Assembly (NCBI RefSeq): GCF_028368935.1 | Contig: NZ_JAQNDK010000004.1 | Span: 558,001-622,000 of the forward strand | Source of the DNA: Sorangium aterium | GTDB lineage: Bacteria; Myxococcota_A; Polyangia; Polyangiales; Polyangiaceae | Direction: 5' to 3' | Length of the DNA stretch: 64,000 nucleotides | Part shown: piece after piece, positions 9,045-18,146 of the stretch | How positions within the stretch are numbered: position 1 is the first letter of the stretch | Layout: every line of letters begins with the position of its first letter | The notes under the pieces: generated by a model | What the model saw: only the letters and a program-made list of their open reading frames with translations | Told to the model about the DNA's origin: nothing | Database searches by the model: none | Made by a program: the position numbers and the translations under genes

Positions 9045-9701
9045 ATGAAGAACGGTCATGTCATCGTCACATTCGTCGTGCTCGTCGGGGCCGCCGCCGG
9101 GTTCAACGTGATGAGCGAACGGCGGCACGAGAAGCAGCTTGCGGGCCTCCGCACCGAGATGCAATCGCTGTCCGTGTCGGTGGAGGCGGCGCAGGGCCGC
9201 CCGCCGAACAAGGCCGTTCTGACCGCGGCCGCGCCCGTGCTCGCGCGGCAGACGGCTCCGCTCGCTCCGGACCCGGGGCAGGATGACGAGGACGAGGCGT
9301 CGCCCCGGGGCGATGCGCAGGACGAGCCGGCCCGCCCCACGCTCGAGCCCGCGGAGATGAAGAGCGAGCTCGACACGGTATTCGCGTCCGAGCGCCCCGA
9401 CCCCGCCTGGACCGCGGAGGCGAGCCGCACGGTCAGCTCCCGCGTCGCCGCGGTGCTGCCCGAGTCATCGGCGCTGCGCAACGTCGATTGCCACGGCAGC
9501 ATGTGCCGTATCGAGACGAGCCACACCGACTTCGAGAGCTACCGGCGCTTCGTCCAGGGGGCCTTCATGACCCCCGGCTCCCGGATCTGGAACGCCGGCT
9601 TCTTCGCCTCGCCGCCGATGCCCGACGAGAGGGGCGAGCTGACCGCCACTGTCTACCTCGCGCGCGAAGGCGAGCCCTTGCCGGTGAGCATGGTGCAATG
9701 A
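9045..9701 (+). CDS. Membrane-anchored protein with conserved Cys pair, unknown function
   Basis: A 218-residue protein with one N-terminal membrane helix (VIVTFVVLVGAAAGFNV) without a clear cleavage site. A short coiled-coil stretch (RRHEKQLAGLRTEMQSL), an acidic Pro-rich linker and a compact C-terminal domain from about residue 105 follow. That domain contains VDCHGSMCRIE, a CxxxxC pair suited to a disulfide in the periplasm. The layout suggests a periplasmic domain on a tether. No specific family is claimed. GGAGA precedes the ATG, and the protein may be co-transcribed with the exported protein at 8504. Confidence 0.78.
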   Translation: MKNGHVIVTFVVLVGAAAGFNVMSERRHEKQLAGLRTEMQSLSVSVEAAQGRPPNKAVLTAAAPVLARQTAPLAPDPGQDDEDEASPRGDAQDEPARPTLEPAEMKSELDTVFASERPDPAWTAEASRTVSSRVAAVLPESSALRNVDCHGSMCRIETSHTDFESYRRFVQGAFMTPGSRIWNAGFFASPPMPDERGELTATVYLAREGEPLPVSMVQ

Positions 9702-9903
9702 GCAGCCATGCGCGCGGGAGGATTGCCCATATGGAGGAGCTCGCCCGCGAAGAGCAACGGCGTAACCTTCAGTGACTGTCACGGCGACGCGACGTCCTCA
9801 TGCGCAGCTCCGCCACCCCTCCTGCGCACCTTTGCCATCATGGGATCTGACGCGCCCTGGCACGCGCCATGCACTTGCTTCGGGCCGAGGCGCGACAAGG
9901 CCT

Positions 9904-11436
9904 ATGCGAGTGCGCGAGATCGTTCCTGAAGTCGCCCTGATCGCCACGCTGACGAGGCCGCCCTCGCGCTCCGGCGACGAGCTCACGGCGCTGCCGGCGA
10001 GGGTGCGCTTCGTGGAGGTGCGCGCGGATCAGGTGGGCAGCGTCGATCCGGGCGTCCTCCGCCGCCATTTCAATGGAAAGCTCGTTTACAGCCTGCGGAG
10101 CCGCCGCGAGGGGGGCTCGTTCGACGGCGAGCTCGCGGCGCGCCATGAGCGGCTGATCGCAGCGGCGGAGCGGTACGATCGCGTCGATCTCGAGGCCGAG
10201 CGGGATCTGGTGCCCCGCGTCCTCGAGCGCATCCCGGCGGAGCGGCGCGTGATCTCGTGGCACGGGACCGCGGCAGACCGCTGGGACTACCGCGGTCGGC
10301 TCGGCGTGCTGGATCGCGCGGCGGCGTGGCTCTATCGGATGGTGCCGACCGTGACCCGCACGGCCGAGGCGCTCGCAGCGCTGGAGTTCCTCGCGGAGCT
10401 CGGACGGCGGGACGTGACGGCGTTCGCCGCCGGCCCGGCGGGCACGTGGACGAGCCTCCTCGCCCCCCGCCTGGGCGCGCCGGTCGCGTTCGGTGCGGTC
10501 GAGCTCCGCGAGCCGGACGCGGGGGAGATCAGCGCGGCGCAGCTCGTCGCCGACTACGGGCTGCCATCGCTCAAGCCGGTGCGCGAGCTGTTCGGTATCG
10601 TCGGCTCGGTCGTCTCCCGCTCGCTGTCCCCGAGGCTCCACAACGCGGCGTACCGCGCGGCCAGCGTGCCGGCGTTGTACCTGCCCTTCTCGGCGGAGCG
10701 CTTCGAAGACCTCTGGTCCGACAGGGTGCGGGCACGTCTGGCCGCGCTGGGGATGCCTTTGAAGGGGCTCACGGTCATCTCTCCGCACAAGGAGGCCGCG
10801 CTCGCGGCCGCGGCCGTGGCGAGCCCCGTCGCTCGGCGCGCGGGGGCGGCGAACCTCCTCGTCCAGCGCGGCCGATCGTGGCTCGCGACGACGACCGATG
10901 CCGAGGGGGTCCTCTTGCCGCTGCGCGCGCGGAGGGTCGACGTGGCGAGGCGCAGGGTGGCCGTGGTCGGCTGCGGGGGCGCGGGGCGCGCGGCGGCGGC
11001 GGCCTTCGATGGAGCCGGCGCGGAGGTGACGCTCGTGAACCGTGGCCTCGAGCGTGGCCGCTTCGCGGCGTCCCTCTTGGGCCTGCCGTTCGCGCCGCTC
11101 GCCGACTTCGCGGTGGGCGACTACGCCATCGTGGTCAATGCGACACCGTGCGCGGGCCACGATGGCGAGTTCCCCTTCGATGTTCGAGGGCTGGCGAGGG
11201 GGGCAATCGTCGTGGATCTGGTGGTTGGAGCCGCGCCGACGCCGCTCGTTCGGGCCGCAGAGGCGCTGGGACATACGGTGATCGACGGCCGGGAGGTGCT
11301 CCTCGTCGAGGCCCGCCGCCAGTTCCGCCTGATGACCGGGCGGCACATGGCGGCCGAAGCGGCGCGCAAGCTCCTCGACGGCCATGGCAACGAGCGTGCT
11401 GACGAGGCAGCGGAGCGGCGGCAGGCGATCGCGTGA
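9904..11436 (+). CDS. Fused 3-dehydroquinate dehydratase (type I) / shikimate dehydrogenase-like protein
   Basis: A 510-residue fusion. Residues 1-215 resemble type I dehydroquinate dehydratase: FVEVRAD, SLRSRREGGSFDG, DLEAE and the catalytic-type His120 in VISWHG. The Schiff-base lysine expected near residue 145 (KIA in other enzymes) reads YRMVP, so an arginine appears to replace it. Residues 225-495 are a shikimate dehydrogenase: SRSLSPRLHN for substrate binding, catalytic Lys in GLTVISPHK, Asp in TTTDAEG, the NADP loop VVGCGGAGRAA and NATPCAG. The usual QA pair near the end is EA (LLVEARRQF). The dehydratase half may be inactive or altered. Its stop overlaps a possible GTG start of the acyl-CoA dehydrogenase gene, so the two are probably coupled. 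Confidence 0.85.
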   Translation: MRVREIVPEVALIATLTRPPSRSGDELTALPARVRFVEVRADQVGSVDPGVLRRHFNGKLVYSLRSRREGGSFDGELAARHERLIAAAERYDRVDLEAERDLVPRVLERIPAERRVISWHGTAADRWDYRGRLGVLDRAAAWLYRMVPTVTRTAEALAALEFLAELGRRDVTAFAAGPAGTWTSLLAPRLGAPVAFGAVELREPDAGEISAAQLVADYGLPSLKPVRELFGIVGSVVSRSLSPRLHNAAYRAASVPALYLPFSAERFEDLWSDRVRARLAALGMPLKGLTVISPHKEAALAAAAVASPVARRAGAANLLVQRGRSWLATTTDAEGVLLPLRARRVDVARRRVAVVGCGGAGRAAAAAFDGAGAEVTLVNRGLERGRFAASLLGLPFAPLADFAVGDYAIVVNATPCAGHDGEFPFDVRGLARGAIVVDLVVGAAPTPLVRAAEALGHTVIDGREVLLVEARRQFRLMTGRHMAAEAARKLLDGHGNERADEAAERRQAIA

Positions 11437-11462
11437 GGGGAGAGGAGGAAATAAAGTTGTCG

Positions 11463-12653
11463 ATGTTCAAGCTCCCCCCGGAAAGGCAGGCGCTCGTCGA
11501 TCGCGTCCGCGCCCTCGCCAGCGAGCGCTTCGCTCCGCGTGCGGGGCGCTATGATCGCGCGGCGGCCTTCCCGGTCGAGGATTTCGAGGATCTGTCCCGC
11601 GAGGGCCTGCTCGCGGCGGCGGTGCCGGCGGGGTACGGCGGGCTCGGGCTCGGGCCGCGCGGCGGCGACGCGCTCACCCTGTGGATGATGACCAAGGAGC
11701 TCGCGAAGGCCGATCTGTCGCTCGCGCGCTGCTGGGAGGGCCACGCGAACTCGATGGTGCTGCTCGACGCGATGGCGGACCTCGCCCAGAAGGAGCGATG
11801 GTTCGATGGCGTCGTGCGCCGAGGCGAGAAATGGGTCGCGTGGAGCGGTGAGCCGCAATCTCCGGCCCCTGGAGAGAAGGCGCGGTTCGGCACCCACGTC
11901 GAGCGCGCCCCGGGCGGATGGGTCGTCGACGGCTCCAAAGTCTTCTCCACCAGCGCGGGCGGGGTCGAGTGGGCGATCCTGCTCGTGAACAGCGCTGGGC
12001 CCGGCGGCGCGAGGCACGCGCAGGGCTCGCCGGAGGCGCTGCTCCTGCTCGCGTGCGAGCTCGGCGATCGCTCGGTCACGTTCGACGGCTCGTGGTGGGA
12101 TCCCGTCGGCATGCGGGCGACCGTGAGCCACCTTGTGAAGTTCGATCGTACGTTCATCCCGGAGGAGAACCTGATCGGGGCGCCGGGGCAGTATCTCCGC
12201 GAGGGGTGGCAGACGGCGTTCACGCCCCATTACGCGTCGAGCTTCCTCGGCGCGGCGGAGGCGGCCTATGACTATGCGATCGAGTGCATCGCGTCGCAAG
12301 GCAAAGGGGGCGATCCCTATGTGCAGCAGCGGGTCGCGCGCATGGCGGTGAACCTCGATACCGCGCAGCTCTGGCTACGCCACGTCGCCTCGCTCTGGGA
12401 CGGGGCGCGCCACGCCGAGGCGCAGCTCGCGGGGATCCGCGCGCGGCACGTCATCGAGCACCTCGCGGCGGAGACGGTGGACCACGCCATCCGCGCCTGC
12501 GGCGCTCGCTCGCTGATCCGCCCGAGCCCCGTGGAGCGCATCCTCCGCGATCTCACGTTCTACCTGCGGCACGACAACGACGATCAGCTCCTCTCGACGA
12601 TCGGAAAATCGGTGCTGGGGCAGGTGTTCGACCCCTCGTTTTACAAGCCATGA
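11463..12653 (+). CDS. Acyl-CoA dehydrogenase family flavoprotein
   Basis: A roughly 396-residue acyl-CoA dehydrogenase-fold enzyme. The N-terminal helical domain is followed by the flavin-binding middle domain (VAWSGEPQSP, VDGSKVFSTSAGG) and a C-terminal helical domain. The last part (RDLTFYLRHDNDDQLLSTIG) resembles the C-terminal type found in DszC-like or hydroxylase-like members rather than classical dehydrogenases, and the usual YEGT region is not seen. It may therefore oxidise or hydroxylate a non-standard substrate. GGAGG at 11444-11448 is 8 bases before TTG 11457 and 14 before ATG 11463; a GTG at 11433 overlaps the upstream stop. The start is thus open. Pairing with an AroDE-like gene hints at a shikimate-derived acyl substrate. 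Confidence 0.82.
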   Translation: MFKLPPERQALVDRVRALASERFAPRAGRYDRAAAFPVEDFEDLSREGLLAAAVPAGYGGLGLGPRGGDALTLWMMTKELAKADLSLARCWEGHANSMVLLDAMADLAQKERWFDGVVRRGEKWVAWSGEPQSPAPGEKARFGTHVERAPGGWVVDGSKVFSTSAGGVEWAILLVNSAGPGGARHAQGSPEALLLLACELGDRSVTFDGSWWDPVGMRATVSHLVKFDRTFIPEENLIGAPGQYLREGWQTAFTPHYASSFLGAAEAAYDYAIECIASQGKGGDPYVQQRVARMAVNLDTAQLWLRHVASLWDGARHAEAQLAGIRARHVIEHLAAETVDHAIRACGARSLIRPSPVERILRDLTFYLRHDNDDQLLSTIGKSVLGQVFDPSFYKP

Positions 12654-13064
12654 GCGTCGCGCTGCCATGCTCGCTCCGGCGAGGTGGCAGCCTCGTCCTC
12701 GCTGCCGCTCTCAAGGAGATCCATCACGCCGTCAGGGACCTGTATCGAGAGGGCGCCCTGTGCTCGCACCGATGGACGTCCTCCTGAGGCGCTCTCGCCT
12801 CGAACGTCGGGGCGGTCGGTCCTCCTGAAGCGAGGAGCCACTGGAGGATTTTTCTTTTGAATGATCCTGTGTACTCTCTCACCTCAAAACCTGCCTTCGC
12901 ACCTCGAAAACGATGACCTGATCCCCTGCAAGCGGATCAGAACGGGCGATAACGTCTCTGATGTGGGGACGTGTAATGCGATTCACAAAATTCCCGTTTC
13001 AAGGGCACGTCGGTGGCGAGGGGATTCAGTGTGAAGCGAATTTTCTCATGGAGAGGCACAGCGC
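12654..13064. other. Intergenic region upstream of the repeat-protein gene
   Basis: 411 bases without a supported gene. The half nearest the next gene (about 12840-13060) has visibly lower G+C than its surroundings (runs such as TTTTTCTTTTGAATGATC), as expected for a promoter region of the following gene. GGAG at 13050-13053 serves as its ribosome binding site. No operator was recognised. Confidence 0.4.
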
Positions 13065-14597
13065 ATGAACCAACAAGCTCGAACCGTTTTCTCGGTAGTG
13101 CTCGTGGCAGCTTCGATGGGCGCGGCCGGGCCGGCCTATGCTGACGTGTCCGTCTCGGGGAGTGTGACGCCCGCTGTCGCTGACCCAGGCGACCCGTGGG
13201 ATCTCGGGTCGAACGCGCTGGTGGTCGGCAGCGCGCTCAACGCCGAGGAGCCGATGGGAGAGGTGATCGTCAGCCACCAGGGGACGTTGATCAGCGCCGG
13301 CGCCTCGGTGGCGGCGGTCCCCTACTCGAGCGGCAGGGTCCAGGTCATCGGATACGGTTCGCGGTGGATCAACCATGGGCAGCTCGCGCTCGGGCTCCGC
13401 ACCGGGGCGTCCGGCTCGCTCCTCGTCAAACGGGGCGCCCAGGTGACCACCGACGACCTCGTGCTCGGCGTGCGCGGCTATTCGGCCTTCGGATACGTGC
13501 TCGTCGAGGGGTACGACGCCTCCCTGACGAGCCAGACGAACGCGTACATCGGCCGCTCGGAGGAGCTCAGCGTCCTCGAGATCAAGCAGGGAGGGAGCTT
13601 CTTCTCGAACAACGTATTCATCGCGACGTGCCAGATCTGCCAGGGCGACGTGAACGTCACGGGCTCCGCGACGAGGTGGGTCAACACGGGCGAGTTCATC
13701 GTGGGCGCGAACGGCGGCGCGAGGCTGCGCATCGAGCAGGGGGCCCAGGTCTTCACCGCGAACGCGCAGATCGAGACCCGTCCCGGCGGGCCCTACAACT
13801 TCGCGAGCTCGGCGATCGTGAGGGGCTGGGACGCCACCTGGACCAACGAGGGGCTGCTGCGCGTCGGGGCCGCCGGCCATGGCGAGCTCACGGTCGGCGC
13901 TTATGGAACCCTCGTGACGGAAGAGACGGAGATCCGCTCCACGTACGGCCACGGATTCGTCTGGGTAAACGAGCCCTACGCGTCATGGCGCAACAGCGGC
14001 GATGTGACGATCTACGCGACCTTCTCGATTTCCCCGTCGCTCCTCGTCGACGGGCGAGGCAAGGTCAGCATCGGCGGCCTCCTCCGGATCACGCCCTTGG
14101 TCGAAGGCGGAACGCCTGGCCCGGAGCCCATCGTGCGCCTCACGCGCGGGGAGCTCACCGCGGGCGCGATCGAGATCCAGGCGCGCGACTTCGACTTCGC
14201 CGGCGGCCGCCTGAGCACTGGCAGCTTCGTCGGCGATCTCGCCAATACGCAGGCCGGCGCGCTCTCCGTGGGAGACATCTACGCCTCGACGGAGGTGGCC
14301 GGCGATTACAGCCAGGGCCCGAGCGCCACGCTGAGCGCCACCGTGGCGGGCCCGGGCGCCGCGCCGCTCCTGGTCGTGGACGGGGACGTGAGCCTCGATG
14401 GTGTGCTGGAGGTGGTCCCGGCGGACGACACGGCGCCGTTCCAGGCCGGGGACACCGTCGCCCTGCTCGGCTGGAGCGGAGAGCTCACAGGGACCTTCGC
14501 TGACGTGCACATCGCCCTGCCGCTCGCCCCCGGGCTCGCCTGGGATACCTCCGCGCTGTACACGACCGGAGAGATCACCGTCGTGCCTTCCGCCTGA
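13065..14597 (+). CDS. Exported beta-helix protein with T5SS/PEP-CTERM-type repeats
   Basis: A 510-residue protein with a signal peptide (VVLVAASMGAAGPAYA, cleavage near residue 27). The mature part is built from degenerate repeats of about 45-50 residues with the pattern W-x-N-x-G-x-L-x-V-G...G-x-L-x-I-x-x-G-A-x-V, for example SRWINHGQLALG, TRWVNTGEFIVG, ATWTNEGLLRVG and ASWRNSGDVTIY. This matches the repeat known from autotransporter passengers and PEP-CTERM proteins, which fold as right-handed beta-helices. The C-terminal 100 residues (LLGWSGELTGTF) resemble the end of such passengers. No autotransporter barrel and no PEP-CTERM sorting signal are present, so how it reaches or stays on the surface is unclear. 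Confidence 0.82.
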   Translation: MNQQARTVFSVVLVAASMGAAGPAYADVSVSGSVTPAVADPGDPWDLGSNALVVGSALNAEEPMGEVIVSHQGTLISAGASVAAVPYSSGRVQVIGYGSRWINHGQLALGLRTGASGSLLVKRGAQVTTDDLVLGVRGYSAFGYVLVEGYDASLTSQTNAYIGRSEELSVLEIKQGGSFFSNNVFIATCQICQGDVNVTGSATRWVNTGEFIVGANGGARLRIEQGAQVFTANAQIETRPGGPYNFASSAIVRGWDATWTNEGLLRVGAAGHGELTVGAYGTLVTEETEIRSTYGHGFVWVNEPYASWRNSGDVTIYATFSISPSLLVDGRGKVSIGGLLRITPLVEGGTPGPEPIVRLTRGELTAGAIEIQARDFDFAGGRLSTGSFVGDLANTQAGALSVGDIYASTEVAGDYSQGPSATLSATVAGPGAAPLLVVDGDVSLDGVLEVVPADDTAPFQAGDTVALLGWSGELTGTFADVHIALPLAPGLAWDTSALYTTGEITVVPSA

Positions 14598-14621
14598 GCG
14601 GAGGTGCGGTACGACGGGAGC

Positions 14622-16499
14622 TCAGTGGAAGCACACCTCGAGCGAGGGGCGGTCGCCGAGGATGTCGTGCTCGCTCGAACGGTAGCTGGTGAGCGCCGTC
14701 AGGTCCTCCTCCAGGAGGAAACCGTGATTCGGGTGCACGCCGTCGACCCACGCCTGGACGAGCGCAGTCAGGTCGACGGTCGCGACGCCGGACGACGCCC
14801 CGAGGAACGTCGCCTCGACGGCCGGCTCGAAGCTGTCGGCGAAGCTGCTCCAGGTCACCGTGGACTCCGCCCAGGAGGCGTTGATGCGGTGCACCCGGAT
14901 CTCCCCTGTGCCGGAGCTGTAGAGCGTGGTGCTGAACGTGGCCGACTCGACGGTGGCCCCGTACGGGATGGAGTCGAGCTCGAAACGGTACAGGGCGTTC
15001 TTCTCCGCGCCGCTGCTCAGGCCCGTGTGGAGATAGGGAGCGCTGCCCTCGTTGTAGCTCGGGTACAGCGCCCAGATCGCCGTGTCCGCCACCTGGCCGA
15101 AGGTGCCCCGCTGGATCATCACGCAGATGACGTCGCAGGCGTCGCCCACGCCGTCACCGTCGCTGTCGGCCTGGTCGGGGTTGTGGTTGAACGGGCAGTT
15201 GTCCGCTCCGTCGCAGCGCCCATCGCTGTCGCCGTCTACCCCGCCCGATCCTGCGCAGGCGTCGCAGGCGTTGCCCACGCCATCACCGTCGCTGTCGGCC
15301 TGGTCGGGGTTGTGGTTGAACGGGCAGTTGTCCGCTCCGTCGCAGCGCCCATCGCTGTCGCCATCGGCGTCGCTCTGGTTCGGGTTGAAGCCGTAGCAGT
15401 TGTCCTCCCCGTCGCAGACCCCGTCAAAGTCGACGTCGTCGAACCCGGAGCCTCTGCAGCCGTCGCAGGCGTCGCCGAACCCGTCGCCGTCGTTGTCGGC
15501 TTGGTCGGGGTTGGTGCGGTCCGCGCAGTTGTCCGCCGAGTCGCAGACCCCGTCGCTGTCCCAGTCGAGGTCCCCGGACGCGTAGCAGGCGTCGCACGCG
15601 TCGCCGCGGCCGTTGAAGTCGTAGTCTTCCTGGCCGGGGTTCGGCGTGTCCGCGCAGTTGTCGCAGCGGTCGCCCACGCCATCGCCGTCTGCGTCGCTCT
15701 GGTCCGGGTTGGCGTAGAAGTAGCAATTGTCCGGCCCGTTGCAGATCGTATCCGAGTCGAAGTCGTCCGACCCCGGGCCTGCGCAGCGATCGCACGCATC
15801 ACCGAACCCGTCGCCGTCGGCGTCGCTTTGGTCCGGGTTGGCGGTCGCGTCGCAGTTGTCCTCCCCTTCGCAGAGCCCATCGCCGTCGCTGTCGTCCGAT
15901 CCCGGGCCCACGCAGCGATCGCAGGCATCACCGAACCCGTCGCCGTCGGCGTCGCTCTGGTCCGGGTTGGCGGTGGCGGAGCAGTTGTCGCACCCCGAGC
16001 CCGCACCCGCCATGAGGCCGTCGCCATCCCCGTCCGCGCTCCCCACGGGGAACGGGTTGACCTCATAGGCTTCGCAGATATCCCGGTCGGCGCAGTTGTG
16101 GGTGATCATGTTGGCGTCGAAAAGACACGCTGACGCCGCCCCCTCGTCCGACGTGACGTCGATGCGCATGTAGCCCCACAAAACGAACTCATCACCGACC
16201 GTTGCGACCTGGAAGTCGTTACAGCTCGCGGGGTTGTAGAGCTCGAGCAACGCCGGATCGGTGATGCTCACCCGGAGCGGCGGGGAGTTGCACTCGCAGT
16301 CGTTCGAGCTTGGCACGGTGTCGAGCAGCGTGCCGTTCATGTACAGCGCGAAGCTGTTGTTCGCGCCGCAATCGGCGTGGCCGATGGTGTACGTGATCGC
16401 GGTGGTGGCCGCGCGCGCCGCATCGGGCAGCAGCGCGAAGCCGAACAACATGCCAAGCGTACGGAATAGCAAAAAGCCAATTTTGCCGTGACGGCGCAT
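14622..16499 (-). CDS. Secreted thrombospondin type 3 repeat protein with DNRLRE-like C-terminal domain
   Basis: A 625-residue exported protein, start at 16499 behind GAGGAGG. A signal peptide (LGMLFGFALLPDAARA) is followed by a domain of about 150 residues with paired cysteines. Then come about nine thrombospondin type 3 units of the type DNCxxxxNPDQSDADGDGxGDACD, which bind calcium through Asp-rich loops. The last 165 residues, from IQRGTFGQVADTAIW to SLEVCFH, look like a DNRLRE/carbohydrate-binding-type beta-sandwich (RFELDSIPYGATVESATF, SWAESTVTW, VDLTALVQAWVDG). Such proteins are common surface or adhesion factors in myxobacteria. The gene converges on the beta-helix gene, with only 24 bases between the two stops. 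Confidence 0.9.
   Translation of the reverse strand: MRRHGKIGFLLFRTLGMLFGFALLPDAARAATTAITYTIGHADCGANNSFALYMNGTLLDTVPSSNDCECNSPPLRVSITDPALLELYNPASCNDFQVATVGDEFVLWGYMRIDVTSDEGAASACLFDANMITHNCADRDICEAYEVNPFPVGSADGDGDGLMAGAGSGCDNCSATANPDQSDADGDGFGDACDRCVGPGSDDSDGDGLCEGEDNCDATANPDQSDADGDGFGDACDRCAGPGSDDFDSDTICNGPDNCYFYANPDQSDADGDGVGDRCDNCADTPNPGQEDYDFNGRGDACDACYASGDLDWDSDGVCDSADNCADRTNPDQADNDGDGFGDACDGCRGSGFDDVDFDGVCDGEDNCYGFNPNQSDADGDSDGRCDGADNCPFNHNPDQADSDGDGVGNACDACAGSGGVDGDSDGRCDGADNCPFNHNPDQADSDGDGVGDACDVICVMIQRGTFGQVADTAIWALYPSYNEGSAPYLHTGLSSGAEKNALYRFELDSIPYGATVESATFSTTLYSSGTGEIRVHRINASWAESTVTWSSFADSFEPAVEATFLGASSGVATVDLTALVQAWVDGVHPNHGFLLEEDLTALTSYRSSEHDILGDRPSLEVCFH
15131..15365. repeat. 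Near-perfect tandem 129-base repeat inside the TSP3 gene
   Basis: The stretch 15131-15236 recurs at 15260-15365 with about two differences, a period of 129 bases or exactly 43 codons. The encoded units differ only at the ends. Nucleotide identity this high, including third positions, points to recent unit duplication or gene conversion. Confidence 0.85.
15783..15999. repeat. Second tandem 129-base repeat inside the TSP3 gene
   Basis: A second pair of copies begins at 15783 and 15912, again 129 bases apart. They match closely for about 65 bases (GCAGCGATCGCA..., then CACCGAACCCGTCGCCGTC) before diverging. The shared period with the 15131 pair shows a common 43-residue building block. Confidence 0.8.
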
Positions 16500-16976
16500 C
16501 GTTCCTCCTCGGTTTCGGGGCGCTCGCACCGGAGCGCACGGGGCAAGGAGCACATCCGATCTGCCCGGAGACCCGCCGGGCCGCGCTGCGCCCGTCGAGC
16601 TGCACGGTCCAGAGCTCGTCGCCTCCCGCCACAGATGCGACAGCGCTTGCCAAAATTCACCGTCCGGTGAGGATCGCCGCGGCGGGGTCGCTGGAGGCTC
16701 GAACGCCGCCGTCATGACGATGGCGGCCTCGACTCCTCGATGCGCAGGTGGATGAAGCGCGGGAGCGCGACGAGGAGAGGCTCGCCCTCCGTCGGATCCA
16801 CGTTGGACGATCGGTTGATTTTTTTTTTGATGTTTCAGGCATAGAAAGTCTACCTGCCGGGACGTACGGTGCAACGGTGAACGGGCGGCGAACACGGGCC
16901 GCCATCCCGCCGAAGGACGTCGAGCAGCGCTCGCGCGCCGCCGACGACCGAAGAGAGCCCGGAGAGAAAGACGATC
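16500..16976. other. Divergent intergenic region with a T10 run
   Basis: 477 bases between the divergent TSP3 and hydrolase genes. No gene is supported. A run of ten T (about 16819-16828) stands out in this G+C-rich DNA and is flanked by A/T-rich sequence to about 16850, likely part of the promoter region of the hydrolase gene. Confidence 0.4.
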
Positions 16977-18074
16977 ATGCGGATGATTTCCACGCGGCGA
17001 ATCGCGTCCTTCGCGGCCTCACTCCTGCTGCTCGGAGGCGCTCTGACTCTCCCCGCCGCGTGCGCCGCCCCGGCCCCGCCGCGCAGCAGCGCTCCGGCGA
17101 GCCCGGCGGCTCCGGAGCAGCCCGCCGCGACGCCGGCGGCACCGGCACCGCCGCCGTCTCCGGCGGCGAGCGCGCCGATTCCGTCCGGCGGCGAGAGGCG
17201 TCAGGCGGGCTTCTATCACACGCGCGTGGGCGACATCGACGTGACCGTGCTTTCCGACGGCACGTTCGGCCTGGATATCTCGCATGACCTCGTCCTCAAC
17301 GCCAAGCCGGGTGAGGTCGACAAGCTCCTCGCGCAATCCTTCCAGAGGTCGCCGATCGACGTGTCCTTCAACACCTTCCTGATCCACAGGAACGGCAGGA
17401 CGATCCTCGTCGACACCGGGTGCGCAGAGCTCATGGGCCCAACGACCGGGAAGCTCCCCGCGTCGCTCTCTGCGGCGGGCGTGAGCGTCGAGAGCGTCAC
17501 CGACGTCTTCCTCACGCACGCTCACCCGGATCACGTCGGTGGGCTCGTGATCGGCGGGAAGCGGGCCTTCCCGAACGCCACCGTCCACGTGAACCAGAAG
17601 GAACTCGACTACTGGATGGACAAGGCGGCCGCCGCGAAGTCCTCGGGGATGCAAGCCCAGTTCTACGCCGCGGCGCAAGCCACGTTGCAGCCGTACCTCG
17701 ACGCCGGGCAAGTGAAGCCGTTCAACGGAGCGGCCGAGTTCTTTCCGGGGTTCCGCGCGGAGCCGGCGTACGGCCACACGCCCGGCCACACGCTGTACGC
17801 TCTCGAGAGCGGCGGCCAGAGGCTCGTTCTGTGGGGCGACCTCGTCCACATCATGGCCGTTCAGTTCGACGATCCCTCGGTGGCGGTGGCCTTCGACGTG
17901 AACGCGCCGACGGCCGTGGAGACGCGCAAGAAGGCGCTCGCCGACGCGGCCGACAAGGGCTACCTCGTCGCGCACACCCACGCCCCGTTTCCCGGGCTGG
18001 GCCACGTCCGGAGAGACGGAGCGTCCTACCGCTGGGTGCCCGCCCCCTACGTCGACGACGCGAAGAGGAAGTAG
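16977..18074 (+). CDS. Exported metallo-beta-lactamase-fold hydrolase
   Basis: A 365-residue protein with an N-terminal export signal (FAASLLLLGGALTLPAACAAP) whose AAC could be a lipobox. A linker of about 40 residues rich in Ala and Pro follows, then an MBL-fold domain. Metal ligands are visible: LTHAHPDHVGG (HxHxDH), GHTPGHT, the Asp in LWGDLVH and a late His in AHTHAPFPGLGH. This is the ligand set of lactonase/hydrolase-type members that bind two metals; AHL lactonases share it, but so do many other hydrolases. GGAGAG precedes the start, and a second in-frame ATG lies two codons in. A strong hairpin follows the gene. Confidence 0.87.
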   Translation: MRMISTRRIASFAASLLLLGGALTLPAACAAPAPPRSSAPASPAAPEQPAATPAAPAPPPSPAASAPIPSGGERRQAGFYHTRVGDIDVTVLSDGTFGLDISHDLVLNAKPGEVDKLLAQSFQRSPIDVSFNTFLIHRNGRTILVDTGCAELMGPTTGKLPASLSAAGVSVESVTDVFLTHAHPDHVGGLVIGGKRAFPNATVHVNQKELDYWMDKAAAAKSSGMQAQFYAAAQATLQPYLDAGQVKPFNGAAEFFPGFRAEPAYGHTPGHTLYALESGGQRLVLWGDLVHIMAVQFDDPSVAVAFDVNAPTAVETRKKALADAADKGYLVAHTHAPFPGLGHVRRDGASYRWVPAPYVDDAKRK

Positions 18075-18146
18075 CGCGACGCCGCGAGAACGCACGGACG
18101 GGCTCCCCCCCGCGGATGGATAACGCGCATGGCCCCTCTCCCTCGA

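Noticed and set aside
15131-15999. Mobile element or minisatellite independent of coding
   Set aside because: The period is exactly 43 codons and the units encode intact calcium-binding repeats, so it is explained by the protein.
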